A DNA stretch of 64,000 bases from Thermohalobaculum sp039816045 (GTDB lineage Bacteria; Pseudomonadota; Alphaproteobacteria; Rhodobacterales; Rhodobacteraceae): NCBI GenBank assembly GCA_039816045.1, contig JBCBYB010000006.1, positions 1 to 64,000 of the forward strand, written 5' to 3'. Below the pieces are notes generated by a model. That model did no database searches. It saw nothing but the letters and a program-made list of their open reading frames with translations, and had not been told where the DNA came from. The translations under genes were made by a program, and so were the position numbers. Of this stretch, positions 51,724 through 60,768 are shown piece after piece (the first letter of the stretch is position 1; every line of letters begins with the position of its first letter).

Positions 51724-53679
51724 TCAGAGCCAGCGTCTTGGGACCTCTTCGGCCCAAGTTTTGTCCAGGATCGTGATGTCGCCCTCGCGGGCGATGACCC
51801 GGCGCCAAAGGTGAAAGGCCTCGGCCGAGCAGGTCATCCGCGATGCGCTGTCGATGCGGACCGCCCATGCTCCCCGGCGAAAGGTGAACTGCCACTCTGC
51901 CTCATGCCGGGCCGAGAGCGGATCCGCCGGATGAATGGCAAAGCGCTGGCTGACACGGCTCCCCCGCTCCAGCCCGTGATCAGGGTCTCGTGCCGTGCCG
52001 AAATCGTCGAGCGTCTCGAGCACCACCGTTCCGTTCGCCTCGGTTCGCCGCTCCGTTGTCCCGGACGGCGCCCTCAGAACATCTTCTGCCAGACGCGAAA
52101 ACGCCCGTGGCGGCCCAGGCGGCATCGGATCCACGCCAGACCCAATGCGCTCTGGCAGCGTGAGCGCACAGCCCTCGAGATGAAGTGTGACGGAGGCCGC
52201 CTCCGGGCTCGGCCAGATCACGGGCCAGTAGGCTGTCGAGACCGCCAGGCGGAGCCGATGCCCCGGCCGCACGCGATGTGCGCAAGCGTTGAGCGAAACC
52301 GTCAGGCGCACCGGTTCGCCCGGCGTCAGCGGACGGGGCGTCTCCGGGCCATGCGCCTGGGCGAGATGCACCGGGCGATAGGAGATCCGCACCGAGGTTC
52401 CGTCCGGTGCCACATCGCAGAGCCGAAGACAAAGCTGGGCGGACGGGCGATCGGCCGAAACTTCGAGTTCCACCTCGGCCCGGCCGAGCAGCGTGCGTGG
52501 GTCTTCCAAGGGCTCCGTGTCGAAACAGACCGAGCGCGCATCGTCGGGCGCCTGATCGGCGGAGAGCTCGCCCGAGACCCGCATGCCCGGGCAGAAATAG
52601 GCGGCCTGGGAACCAGTGTCCTGAGGGCTCGCGACCGTGACCGCGCCTGACCCAGGCCCCTCCCCGAGCCGCCCCTCTGAGAGCGCCAGCCGGCGCGAGG
52701 ACCGCGACGGCCACGCGGCCTCGGCGATCCACTCCCCGGCCCGGGGCCCATACTCTGGCGAGGGCGTCGCATGTTCCTGGCAATAGGCACGCAGCCGCGG
52801 CGGCAGAGGCACATCTGCGCCCTTCAGGTGCCGGTCGAACCAGTCGATCACCTCGCCGTGGTAATCCGCGGGCTCGATCCGCGCGATATGCGGGTATTTG
52901 TGCTCCCACGGTCCGATCAATGCTGCAACCGGTGCCGACAGCCCCTCGGCGAGGGCAAAGGGTGCGTTGACATAGGCGTCTGCCCAGCCCCCGACCGCCA
53001 GGACCGCAGCCTCGATCCGGCTGAGATCTTCGCAGACCGAACCATGGCGCCAATACGCTCCGCGCTCCGGCCGGCGCAGCCAGTCCGCCGCGAGAAAGGG
53101 CAGCTGCTCGATCCGCTCCAGCCAGCGCGCGCGCCAGTCGTCCCGGATCGCCGGATCCGGCGGGCGCGTCTGATAGGCGGTCATCTGCGCGCCCCAGTTG
53201 AAATTGTCGGTGAGGAGGCAGCCGCCCATGTAGTGGATGTCGTCAGCGAAGCGGTCGACGGTGGAACAGCAGGTCACGATGGCCTTGAGGGCTGGCGGGC
53301 GGCGATAAGCGAGCTGCAGACCGTTGAAGCCACCCCAGGAGATGCCGATCATGCCGACGGCCCCCGTGCACCAAGGCTGGGCCGCGACCCAGGCGATCAC
53401 CGCCTCCCCGTCGGAGAGCTCCTGCTCGGAATACTCGTCATCGAACAACCCGTCGCTGTCGCCGGTTCCCGCAATGTCGACGCGGATGCAGGCATAGCCC
53501 GCGGCGGCGAAGACCGGGTGAGTGGTCGCATCTCGGGGTGCAGTGCCGTCGCGGCGCCGATAGGGGAGGTATTCGAGGATTGCAGGGGCCGGCCCCACCG
53601 GTCGCCAAAGCTTTGCAGCCAGGCGCCGCCCATCGGGCAGCGGAACCCAGACCGGGTCCTCGATGCGGATCTCTGCCAT
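51724..53679 (-). CDS. CocE/NonD family serine hydrolase
   Basis: A 651-residue X-Pro dipeptidyl-peptidase/CocE-like hydrolase. The nucleophile motif is GISWGGFNG and the N-terminal part has LEYLPYRRRDGTAPRD; the C-terminal 230 residues are the jelly-roll domain of the family. It would cleave an ester or amide. The ATG at 53679 follows GGGAGAG; the longer frame to 53784 lacks a site and overlaps the RidA remnant. Confidence 0.87.
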   Translation of the reverse strand: MAEIRIEDPVWVPLPDGRRLAAKLWRPVGPAPAILEYLPYRRRDGTAPRDATTHPVFAAAGYACIRVDIAGTGDSDGLFDDEYSEQELSDGEAVIAWVAAQPWCTGAVGMIGISWGGFNGLQLAYRRPPALKAIVTCCSTVDRFADDIHYMGGCLLTDNFNWGAQMTAYQTRPPDPAIRDDWRARWLERIEQLPFLAADWLRRPERGAYWRHGSVCEDLSRIEAAVLAVGGWADAYVNAPFALAEGLSAPVAALIGPWEHKYPHIARIEPADYHGEVIDWFDRHLKGADVPLPPRLRAYCQEHATPSPEYGPRAGEWIAEAAWPSRSSRRLALSEGRLGEGPGSGAVTVASPQDTGSQAAYFCPGMRVSGELSADQAPDDARSVCFDTEPLEDPRTLLGRAEVELEVSADRPSAQLCLRLCDVAPDGTSVRISYRPVHLAQAHGPETPRPLTPGEPVRLTVSLNACAHRVRPGHRLRLAVSTAYWPVIWPSPEAASVTLHLEGCALTLPERIGSGVDPMPPGPPRAFSRLAEDVLRAPSGTTERRTEANGTVVLETLDDFGTARDPDHGLERGSRVSQRFAIHPADPLSARHEAEWQFTFRRGAWAVRIDSASRMTCSAEAFHLWRRVIAREGDITILDKTWAEEVPRRWL

Positions 53680-53783
53680 GCTGCTCTCCCTCAGGCCGAC
53701 GCACCGAAGATGACAGGACGGCGCGCCTGGTCGCGCGTTCAGGATGCCCGCCCAGCACCACGCCAGCAACCCGGCAGAGCACA

Positions 53784-53991
53784 ATGCGCATATCCCGTTT
53801 CGACCCCGACGCTATCTCTCGGGGCGCGCGGCACAGGATCTCTGGCATATAGCCGGGACTTCGAGGCGGTGAACGCGGTCTCGAGCACTAGGACGCCGGC
53901 GGGACAGCCCCCGGCACAGGTCTGCTGCGAGGCACGGCTCTGGGACCCGCGGGCGCTGGTGGAGATCATGGCGAAGGCGGTCGTGGGACTA
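53784..53991 (+). pseudogene. Degraded RidA (YjgF)-family gene
   Basis: The start (RISRFDPDAISRG) resembles the N-terminus of RidA-like proteins. After a frame change near 53840 it reads AYSRDFEAVNAVSS, then at once a family C-terminus (PPAQVCCEARLWDPRALVEI, AKAVV). The 70 or so residues usually between these parts are missing. The region is otherwise non-coding. No ribosome binding site is convincing. Confidence 0.5.
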
Positions 53992-54014
53992 GACCGTCAC
54001 ACCGAACAAAGCGC

Positions 54015-55094
54015 TCAGCCGACCTGCACAGGCTCAAAAAAATCATCGGTGGTGGTGAGGGTGATCAGCTTATCCGCCTGGTTCCAGAGATCGTCCCACT
54101 CCACCGTCCAGGTGAACAGCTTGTTGCCCATCTCATAGAAACTGACCGCCCAATCGAAGATCGAACGCGCATCGGTCTTTGAGCGTTTCTGGGCGTTGGC
54201 GAGCTTGTCGCCAAACGACTGCTGATCGCGCTTGGCCTTTTTCATCGCGGTGGTAATGCGCACGATCTCTTTCAGGTTCTCATCGACGAACGTCTTGATG
54301 CGCTTCTTCGCATCCTTCGAGATGTCGGAATTCTTCTCGGCAAAGTTCAAGACACCGTTCACTTTCTTCGCGAGCGCCTTGGCATGCATCTCGGCCGCGT
54401 CGATCTTCGAGCCAAACAGCTCGATGTTGCTTTCGACGTTTTTGACCAGCGACGCGCCGATGGTCTTCGGCGGCTTGGTCGCCTTGATCTTCTTCATGTC
54501 CTTCATGATGTCGGCGTGCACGTCCGCACCGCTCTTGTAGGCGTCCGACAGGGTCTTGTAGAGCCCCTTGATATCGAGCAGCAGATCCGCGATCGCCTTC
54601 GCGCCGGCCACTGACGCCGCCGGCACCGCCGCCGAGGCAAAGAGCGCCGTAATGCCGCCCACCGTGTCCTTGACGATGCCCGCCATGGACCAGAGGCATG
54701 AACAGGCGAACTTCACGTTCCCCTTCTCGAACTCCGCGTTCTTCTTCTCCTCATCGTCGCAGAACTTCTCGACCCGCTGGGTGAGATTTTTCTCGAAGAC
54801 CCGGACCTGCTTGTCCATCGCCTTGATGATGTCGGTGGCCATCTTCTTGCGCTTCTGCTCATCCTTCTGCTTTGCGAGCAGGGCCTCGGATTTCTCGATA
54901 AAGTCGTTGAGGTTCTTGCGCCGCGCCTGGAAGCTCGTGTTGACCGCATCGCGCAGCTGCTGAAGCGTGAGCGGGTCCATCCCTTCGGTCACCTTCACCA
55001 CCAGCTCGATCTGCGAGAGCTTGAGGGTGCCCTTGCGGTTGTTCTGCTTAAGGTTCTTCGACAGGATCAGGGCAAAGCTAATTTCGTCGGCCAT
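54015..55094 (-). CDS. Lysine-rich helical protein with central hydrophobic segment, unknown
   Basis: A 359-residue, almost entirely helical protein with long Lys/Glu-rich amphipathic stretches on both sides of a central hydrophobic part (about residues 133-170: SMAGIVKDTVGGITALFASA, AVPAASVAGAKAIADLLL). That layout resembles alpha-helical pore-forming toxins (ClyA, Hbl, XaxA types), but no motif proves it. No signal peptide. The ATG follows GGGAG. Like the pair at 48378-49228 it is lysine-rich. Confidence 0.75.
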   Translation of the reverse strand: MADEISFALILSKNLKQNNRKGTLKLSQIELVVKVTEGMDPLTLQQLRDAVNTSFQARRKNLNDFIEKSEALLAKQKDEQKRKKMATDIIKAMDKQVRVFEKNLTQRVEKFCDDEEKKNAEFEKGNVKFACSCLWSMAGIVKDTVGGITALFASAAVPAASVAGAKAIADLLLDIKGLYKTLSDAYKSGADVHADIMKDMKKIKATKPPKTIGASLVKNVESNIELFGSKIDAAEMHAKALAKKVNGVLNFAEKNSDISKDAKKRIKTFVDENLKEIVRITTAMKKAKRDQQSFGDKLANAQKRSKTDARSIFDWAVSFYEMGNKLFTWTVEWDDLWNQADKLITLTTTDDFFEPVQVG

Positions 55095-55227
55095 ATCTCG
55101 AACTCCCACGCGCCGGGGCCATCGCAACCCGGTGGTACTTTGCACGCTCGATCGCCGAGAGAAAACCCTTCGCCTCTGCCGGGACGCTTGATAGGGTCCA
55201 GGCTCGCCCCAGCGAAGGAGCCTGCCC

Positions 55228-56679
55228 ATGGTCGCCCGCGTCGTCCCCGTCGATCCATTCGATCTGGTGGTGTTCGGTGCAACCGGGGATCTCGCCAGGC
55301 GCAAGCTGATCCCGGCGCTCTATAATCGCTTGCACGACGGGCAGATCCCGGAGGGCACACGGATCATCGGAGCCGCCCGCTCGGCGCTCGACACGGCAGG
55401 GTTTCGCCAGATGGCCGATGCGGCGCTGACGGAATTCGTGGACCCCGCGGCACTCGAACCGGAACCGCGGGCCGCCTTCCTTGCGATGCTCGACTATGCC
55501 GCGGTCGATGCCATGAGCGACGACGGGTGGGCGGCTCTGCGTGCACTTCTCGGCGAGAGCACCCGCGGCCGCGCCTTCTATCTCTCCGTCGCGCCGCGCT
55601 TCTTCGAACCGATCTGCCACCGGATCCGCGCCGAAGGGCTCGCCGACCAGGACACCCGCATCGTCGTGGAGAAGCCGCTCGGGCACGACCTCGCCTCGGC
55701 CAGGGCACTGAACGCGGCCCTCTGCGCCGATTTTGACGAGCATCAGATCTACCGGATCGACCATTACCTCGGCAAAGAGACGGTGCAAAACCTGATGGCA
55801 CTGCGCTTTGCCAATGCGCTGTTCGAGCCGCTGTGGAGCGCCTCCCATATCGACCATGTCCAGATCACGGTGGCCGAGAGCGTCGGCATCGATGGACGCG
55901 GCGCCTATTATGATCAGATGGGCGCGATGCGGGACATGGTGCAGAACCACCTGCTGCAACTCCTCTGCCTAACCGCGATGGAGCCGCCCGCGCGGTTCGA
56001 GCCCGACGCGGTCCGGGACGAGAAACTGAAGGTTCTGCGCGCCCTCGCGCCGCTCTCCGGCTCCGACGACATCGTGCGCGGGCAGTGGCGGGCAACCGGG
56101 GATCAACCCTCATATGCCGATGAGGCCGAGACCCCCGGCAGCACCACCGAGAGCTTCGTTGCCCTGCGGGCCGAGGTGCAGAGCTGGCGCTGGGCCGGGG
56201 TGCCCTTCTACCTCCGTACCGGCAAGCGGCTGCGGGCGCGGCTCTCGGAGATCGCCATCCGGTTCCGTGACGTGCCCCATTCGATCTTCGGCCCCGGCAC
56301 GCCGCCGGTGCCCAATGTGCTCGCGATCCGCTTGCAGCCGGACGAGGGGATCACGCTCTCCATGGCAATCAAGGACCCCGGTCCGGGAGGCATGCGGCTG
56401 GTGGCGACGGATCTCGACATGACCTTTGCCGAGCGTCTCGGCCCGCTGGGGCTGCGGATGCCGGACGCCTATGAGCGGCTGGTGATGGACGTGATCCGGG
56501 GCAACCAGACGCTCTTTATGCGCGGTGATGAGGTGGAGGCGGCCTGGGCCTGGGTCGACCCGATCATCGCCGGCTTCGAGGGGGCGCCGCGCCCCTATGA
56601 CATCGGCTCATCGGGGCCAGAGGATGCGCTGATGCTGCTCCACCGAGACGGACGGCGCTGGCGGGAGATCGAGGCATGA
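55228..56679 (+). CDS. zwf: Glucose-6-phosphate 1-dehydrogenase
   Basis: A 483-residue Zwf with the nucleotide-binding GATGDLARRK near the N-terminus and the substrate-site RIDHYLGKE. It makes 6-phosphogluconolactone for the Entner-Doudoroff and pentose phosphate pathways. The ATG follows GAAGGAG. It overlaps pgl. Confidence 0.96.
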   Translation: MVARVVPVDPFDLVVFGATGDLARRKLIPALYNRLHDGQIPEGTRIIGAARSALDTAGFRQMADAALTEFVDPAALEPEPRAAFLAMLDYAAVDAMSDDGWAALRALLGESTRGRAFYLSVAPRFFEPICHRIRAEGLADQDTRIVVEKPLGHDLASARALNAALCADFDEHQIYRIDHYLGKETVQNLMALRFANALFEPLWSASHIDHVQITVAESVGIDGRGAYYDQMGAMRDMVQNHLLQLLCLTAMEPPARFEPDAVRDEKLKVLRALAPLSGSDDIVRGQWRATGDQPSYADEAETPGSTTESFVALRAEVQSWRWAGVPFYLRTGKRLRARLSEIAIRFRDVPHSIFGPGTPPVPNVLAIRLQPDEGITLSMAIKDPGPGGMRLVATDLDMTFAERLGPLGLRMPDAYERLVMDVIRGNQTLFMRGDEVEAAWAWVDPIIAGFEGAPRPYDIGSSGPEDALMLLHRDGRRWREIEA

Positions 56680-57368
56680 CCGACCCGGAGATCGTGACGG
56701 TGCCAGAACCGCAGCTTGGGGCGGCTCTGGCCGAGCGGGTTGCGGCAGACCTTCGCACGGCGCTGGCCGCCCGAGGACGGGCACGGCTGGCGGTGCCCGG
56801 CGGCACGACCCCAGGGCCATTCCTTGAGGCGCTCGGGCAGGCCGCGCTCGATTGGGAAAACTGCGCCATCACCCTGACAGACGAGCGCTGGGTTCCGGTC
56901 TCCGATCCGCGCTCGAACCAGGGGCTGCTGGCCTCCACCCTTTTCCGTGGCCCAGCGGCTGGGGCGGAGTTCGTGCCCCTCTACGGCGCGACGGCTGATC
57001 CCGCGGAGAGCCTCTCGGCCATCGGCACAGCCCTCAGCCAGATCGCCCTGCCGCTCGATGTCGTCGTGGCCGGCATGGGCGCGGACATGCACACGGCATC
57101 GCTCTTCCCGGGCGGGCTCGGACTTGCCGCCGCGCTGGCCCCAGATGCCCCTCCGGTTGCCGCCATCACAGCCCCGGGCGCTGATGAGCCGCGCATCACC
57201 CTCACAGCGCCGGCGCTGCAAGGAGCCCGCAACCGCTATCTGCTGATCAAAGGGGCAGAGAAGCGCGCGGCCTTAGCGAGCGCCCTTGCCGCGGCCGACA
57301 CCGAGAGGGCTCCTGTCCGTGTGCTGCTGGACGCTCCGGGCGGCGTGACGGTGTTCCACTGCCCCTGA
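56676..57368 (+). CDS. pgl: 6-phosphogluconolactonase
   Basis: A 230-residue lactonase of the NagB/Pgl (DevB) family: LAVPGGTTPGPFLEAL, TDERWVP and GMGADMHTASLFP. It hydrolyses the product of Zwf. Overlaps zwf (ATGA), giving a tight two-gene operon. The usual third gene, pgi or edd, is not present downstream. Confidence 0.94.
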   Translation: MTDPEIVTVPEPQLGAALAERVAADLRTALAARGRARLAVPGGTTPGPFLEALGQAALDWENCAITLTDERWVPVSDPRSNQGLLASTLFRGPAAGAEFVPLYGATADPAESLSAIGTALSQIALPLDVVVAGMGADMHTASLFPGGLGLAAALAPDAPPVAAITAPGADEPRITLTAPALQGARNRYLLIKGAEKRAALASALAAADTERAPVRVLLDAPGGVTVFHCP

Positions 57369-57443
57369 ACGCCTTGCGGGCCAGAGACCGTGCCGCACCC
57401 GCCGGACTTGCAGGCCCTGCCCGGTCTCTGGCAGGGTCTCCCT

Positions 57444-57974
57444 ATGGATGGGTCCACAAATCGCCTTTTGGCAGAAACTGAGCGCGCGCTCTCCCGCTAT
57501 CGGCGCCGGTTGTCGTCGGTGCTGCGCGATCTGCGCGGGTTTGCGGTCACAGAAGCGGATCTGCTGGCGTTGGGGCGTGACAGCAAGCTGTTCGTGACCG
57601 CTGCCGACCGGTTGATCTCAGCGCTCGACAAGGGCGAGCGCACCGCCTTGCAACGGCTGAAGACGGCGCGCAATGGCGGCAAGCTCTGGCATGGGCTCAT
57701 CGCGCGGTATGGCCTGGCGATGCGGAGCCTGGTCGAAGGACCGAACGGACCGACCCATGACGCAGTGACCGATTTCGTCGAGCAAGCGCGGCTGCGGCGG
57801 CGGTTCACCCGGGCAGCCGAAGCTCGGGACGCACGCCTGCGTACCCTGTCCGGAACGCTTCGCAAGCTCAAGCGCAAGGGGTCTCGCCGCGCGTCTGACG
57901 CGCCCGATGGCGCTCCGCCGAGCGCGTCTCCCCCGAACGCATCTCCCCCGAGCGCAAACTCCCGCGATGAATGA
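57444..57974 (+). CDS. Basic protein of unknown function
   Basis: A 176-residue basic, helical protein with a low-complexity Ser/Pro/Ala tail (APPSASPPNASPPSANS). No domain recognised. The ATG at 57444 is used; GCAGGG lies a few bases upstream. It overlaps the GNAT gene by 8 bases, so translation is probably coupled. Confidence 0.6.
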   Translation: MDGSTNRLLAETERALSRYRRRLSSVLRDLRGFAVTEADLLALGRDSKLFVTAADRLISALDKGERTALQRLKTARNGGKLWHGLIARYGLAMRSLVEGPNGPTHDAVTDFVEQARLRRRFTRAAEARDARLRTLSGTLRKLKRKGSRRASDAPDGAPPSASPPNASPPSANSRDE

Positions 57975-58494
57975 CGCGTCGCCCCCCGCAACCGGGGCAC
58001 GTTCGGCCGGCCCGGAGATCCGTATGGCCGAAACCGCCGATGATATCCGCGCCGTCCGGTTCCTGATCGAGGCCTATGCCACATGGCTGGCGGACGATCA
58101 TGGCATCAGCCTCGAGTTCCAGGGAATCGAGAGCGAGCTTGCAAGCCTGCCGGGAAGCTACGCGCCACCCGGTGGCGCACTGCTCCTGGCCGGCCCTGCC
58201 GAAGCGCCGCTCGGATGCGCTGCCTTCCGCGCGCATGAACCGGGTGTCTGCGAGATCAAGCGGCTCTATGTCATGCCCGCCGCTCAGGGTATGGGCCTCG
58301 GTCGACGGCTTGCCGAAGCGATCCTAGAGAAAGCGCGCCAGACCGGGTACACCCGCGCACTGCTCGACACCGCCCCTTTTATGGGATCGGCAATCGCCCT
58401 CTACCGCAGTTTCGGCTTTGTGGAAATCGACCCTTACTGCCACAATCCGATCCCTGGCTGCCTGTTTCTCGCCTGCGACCTCGCCGACCTGTGA
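57967..58494 (+). CDS. GNAT family N-acetyltransferase
   Basis: A 175-residue acetyltransferase with the acetyl-CoA site VMPAAQGMGLGRRLAEAI and the C-terminal ALYRSFGFVEI. The acceptor is unknown. It overlaps the gene before it, and the MBL-fold gene follows 70 bases later. Confidence 0.88.
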   Translation: MNDASPPATGARSAGPEIRMAETADDIRAVRFLIEAYATWLADDHGISLEFQGIESELASLPGSYAPPGGALLLAGPAEAPLGCAAFRAHEPGVCEIKRLYVMPAAQGMGLGRRLAEAILEKARQTGYTRALLDTAPFMGSAIALYRSFGFVEIDPYCHNPIPGCLFLACDLADL

Positions 58495-58564
58495 GCCGGT
58501 CTTGGCGAACGCCGGCGGCGCTGCCTATATTACAGTCTGGAACTGGCCAATCCCGGAGCGCGCC

Positions 58565-59434
58565 ATGACTGTAACGCCGCATGTAACTGCCTTCTTCGAC
58601 CCGGGCACCAACACCGTCTCCTATGTGCTGCGCGAGCCGGATGGCCCGGCCTGTGCAATCGTCGACTCCGTTCTCGACTTTGACGCCGCCGCCGGGCGCA
58701 CCGCCACCCGCTCGGCCGACCGGATCGCCGCACATGTCCGCGCCGAGGGGCTGGAGGTGGCCTGGATCCTCGAAAGCCATGTCCATGCAGACCATCTCTC
58801 CGCCGCCCCCTATCTTCAGGCCGAGCTGGGTGGGCGCATCGGTATTGGTGCGGAGATCACCACAGTCCAGGAGGTCTTTGGCAAGGTCTTCAACGCGGGC
58901 ACGGGGTTTGAACGCGATGGCAGCCAGTTCGATGCCCTTTTCCGCGAGCAGGACCGGTTCGAGATCGGCAGCTTGAAAGCGCAGGTTCTCCATACGCCAG
59001 GCCACACGCCCGCCTGCCTGACCTATGTGATCGGGGACGCGGCCTTTGTCGGCGACACGCTCTTCATGCCGGATTTCGGGACCGCACGCTGCGACTTCCC
59101 CGGCGGCTCGGCCGAGACCCTTTGGCACTCGATCCAAAAGATCCTCTCGCTGCCGGACGAGACGCGGATCTTCGTCGGTCACGATTACAAGGCGGCAGGG
59201 CGCGAGGAATTCGCCTGGGAGAGCACCGTTGGCGAGCAGCGCGCGAAGAATGTGCATATCGGGGGCGAGGCAACCTGCGACGCCTTCGTAGCCCAGCGCG
59301 AGGCCCGCGACGCGACGCTGCCCATGCCGCGCCTGATCCTGCCCTCGATCCAGGTCAACATGCGTGCGGGCCACATGCCGGAGCCCGAGGCAGACGGCAA
59401 CGTCTATCTAAAGGTCCCGCTCAACCGGCTTTGA
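58565..59434 (+). CDS. MBL-fold metallohydrolase, persulfide dioxygenase/BLH-like
   Basis: A 289-residue metallo-beta-lactamase fold protein with ESHVHADHLSAA (HxHxDH metal site), HTPGHTPACLTYVIGD and VGHDYKAAG. Size and motifs fit the ETHE1/Blh group, which oxidises persulfides, and it may take part in sulfide handling. The ATG at 58565 follows a GGAGCG site. Confidence 0.88.
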   Translation: MTVTPHVTAFFDPGTNTVSYVLREPDGPACAIVDSVLDFDAAAGRTATRSADRIAAHVRAEGLEVAWILESHVHADHLSAAPYLQAELGGRIGIGAEITTVQEVFGKVFNAGTGFERDGSQFDALFREQDRFEIGSLKAQVLHTPGHTPACLTYVIGDAAFVGDTLFMPDFGTARCDFPGGSAETLWHSIQKILSLPDETRIFVGHDYKAAGREEFAWESTVGEQRAKNVHIGGEATCDAFVAQREARDATLPMPRLILPSIQVNMRAGHMPEPEADGNVYLKVPLNRL

Positions 59435-59832
59435 AAGGCAAGAGGCAGGCCTACTCGGCGGGGGCGCCCTTACACGCTCGCCCCGTCCAAGCTCGAACTG
59501 ACGGCTGCGGCGTCTATGGCGAGAACAGCGCTGGCCCAAGCGTCACCGCGAGCAGCGAACACGCGCTGGATGCGGCATTGATGGTTAGCCGTTCGTGCGC
59601 GGGGAACCCCTTCGTGACCGACAGCAGCTTCAGGTTTGGGGTGTCGACCGGCGGCACCGCGGGCGGTCTCTCACAGGAGGCTTCTCTGTAGCCAGAGCAC
59701 CCGCATCGGTCCTGACAGTCGCCCAGGCCAGAGCCTGACCCGAGGCGGACGCGAGCGTCTATCGGACGCTTCGGCTCAATCGGGTTTGACGGGAACCTCT
59801 CGCCTGCTACGACGGGGCGAGGAGGACCGCCC
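59435..59832. other. Intergenic region, no gene recognised
   Basis: 398 bases without a convincing coding frame. Short frames on both strands lack family features and good start sites. A GGGGCG/CGCCCC imperfect repeat lies near 59460-59487. GAGGAGG is the ribosome binding site of the next gene. No tRNA or terminator with a T-run is visible. Confidence 0.5.
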
Positions 59833-60768
59833 ATGACCATCCATCGCCAGACCAGCGGCGTCTTTATCATCTCGGCGACACCCTTCCGAGACGATGGCGC
59901 GCTCGACCTCGAGAGCACCGACCGGCTGATCGACTTCTATCTAGAGCATGGCGTTTCGGGCATCACGGTGCTGGGCATGATGGGAGAGGCGCCGAAGCTC
60001 GCCCCTGACGAGGCGCTGGCCTTTCTGCGCCGGGTCTTCGGGCGCGTGGCCGGTCGCGTGCCGGTACTGGTGGGCGCCTCAGCAGGCGGCTTCGAGATCA
60101 TGCACCGGCTGATGCGCGCGGCGATGGATCTCGGGGCGGCAGGGGCGATGGTCGCGCCGCCTCCCGGCACCAACACCGAGGCAAAGGCGGCAGGCTACTT
60201 CGCCGGGGTCTGCGAGGCGCTCGGACCGGATGTACCGCTCTGCGTTCAGGATTTCCCGCAAGCGAGCGGCGTGCATCTCTCTCCGGCTTGCATCTCCGGG
60301 CTGGCGCGGACGCATCCCCAGATCGTCATGCTCAAGCACGAGGACTGGCCGGGGCTCGCGAAGATCACGGCCGTGCGACAGGCGGAGACTGCAGACACCC
60401 CGCGGCTGTCGATCCTGTGCGGCAATGGTGGGCTGTTCCTTCCGCAGGAGCTGGCGCGCGGCGCAGATGGCGCGATGACGGGCTTTGCCTATCCCGAGAT
60501 GCTCGTGGAGGTCGTGCGTCGCCACAAGGCAGGGGAGACCGATGGGGCCGAGGACTTGTTCGACGCCTATCTGCCGCTGGTCCGCTATGAGCAGCAACCT
60601 GGCGCCGGCCTCGCCGCCCGCAAGGAGATCTTGCGCCGTCGGGGGGCCATCGCGTCCGCCCGCTGCCGCGCACCGGGGCCGACATGCTCAGCACTGGACC
60701 TTGCGGATCTCGACCGGCTAATGACGCGGCTGGATCAACGGTTAACCGCCCTGGGGAGGGCTGCCTGA
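59833..60768 (+). CDS. DapA/dihydrodipicolinate synthase family lyase
   Basis: A 311-residue DapA-family TIM barrel. The Schiff-base lysine is in VMLKHEDWPG. The usual YNxP motif is changed to QDFP, so the tyrosine of the catalytic triad is missing and true DapA activity is unlikely. It may be an aldolase for another keto acid. The ATG follows GAGGAGG. It overlaps the SDR gene by one base. Confidence 0.83.
   Translation: MTIHRQTSGVFIISATPFRDDGALDLESTDRLIDFYLEHGVSGITVLGMMGEAPKLAPDEALAFLRRVFGRVAGRVPVLVGASAGGFEIMHRLMRAAMDLGAAGAMVAPPPGTNTEAKAAGYFAGVCEALGPDVPLCVQDFPQASGVHLSPACISGLARTHPQIVMLKHEDWPGLAKITAVRQAETADTPRLSILCGNGGLFLPQELARGADGAMTGFAYPEMLVEVVRRHKAGETDGAEDLFDAYLPLVRYEQQPGAGLAARKEILRRRGAIASARCRAPGPTCSALDLADLDRLMTRLDQRLTALGRAA

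Noticed and set aside
59514..59918. 134-codon minus-strand frame between the MBL and DapA-family genes
   Set aside because: It runs into the DapA-family start, and has no signal peptide, domain or good start site.
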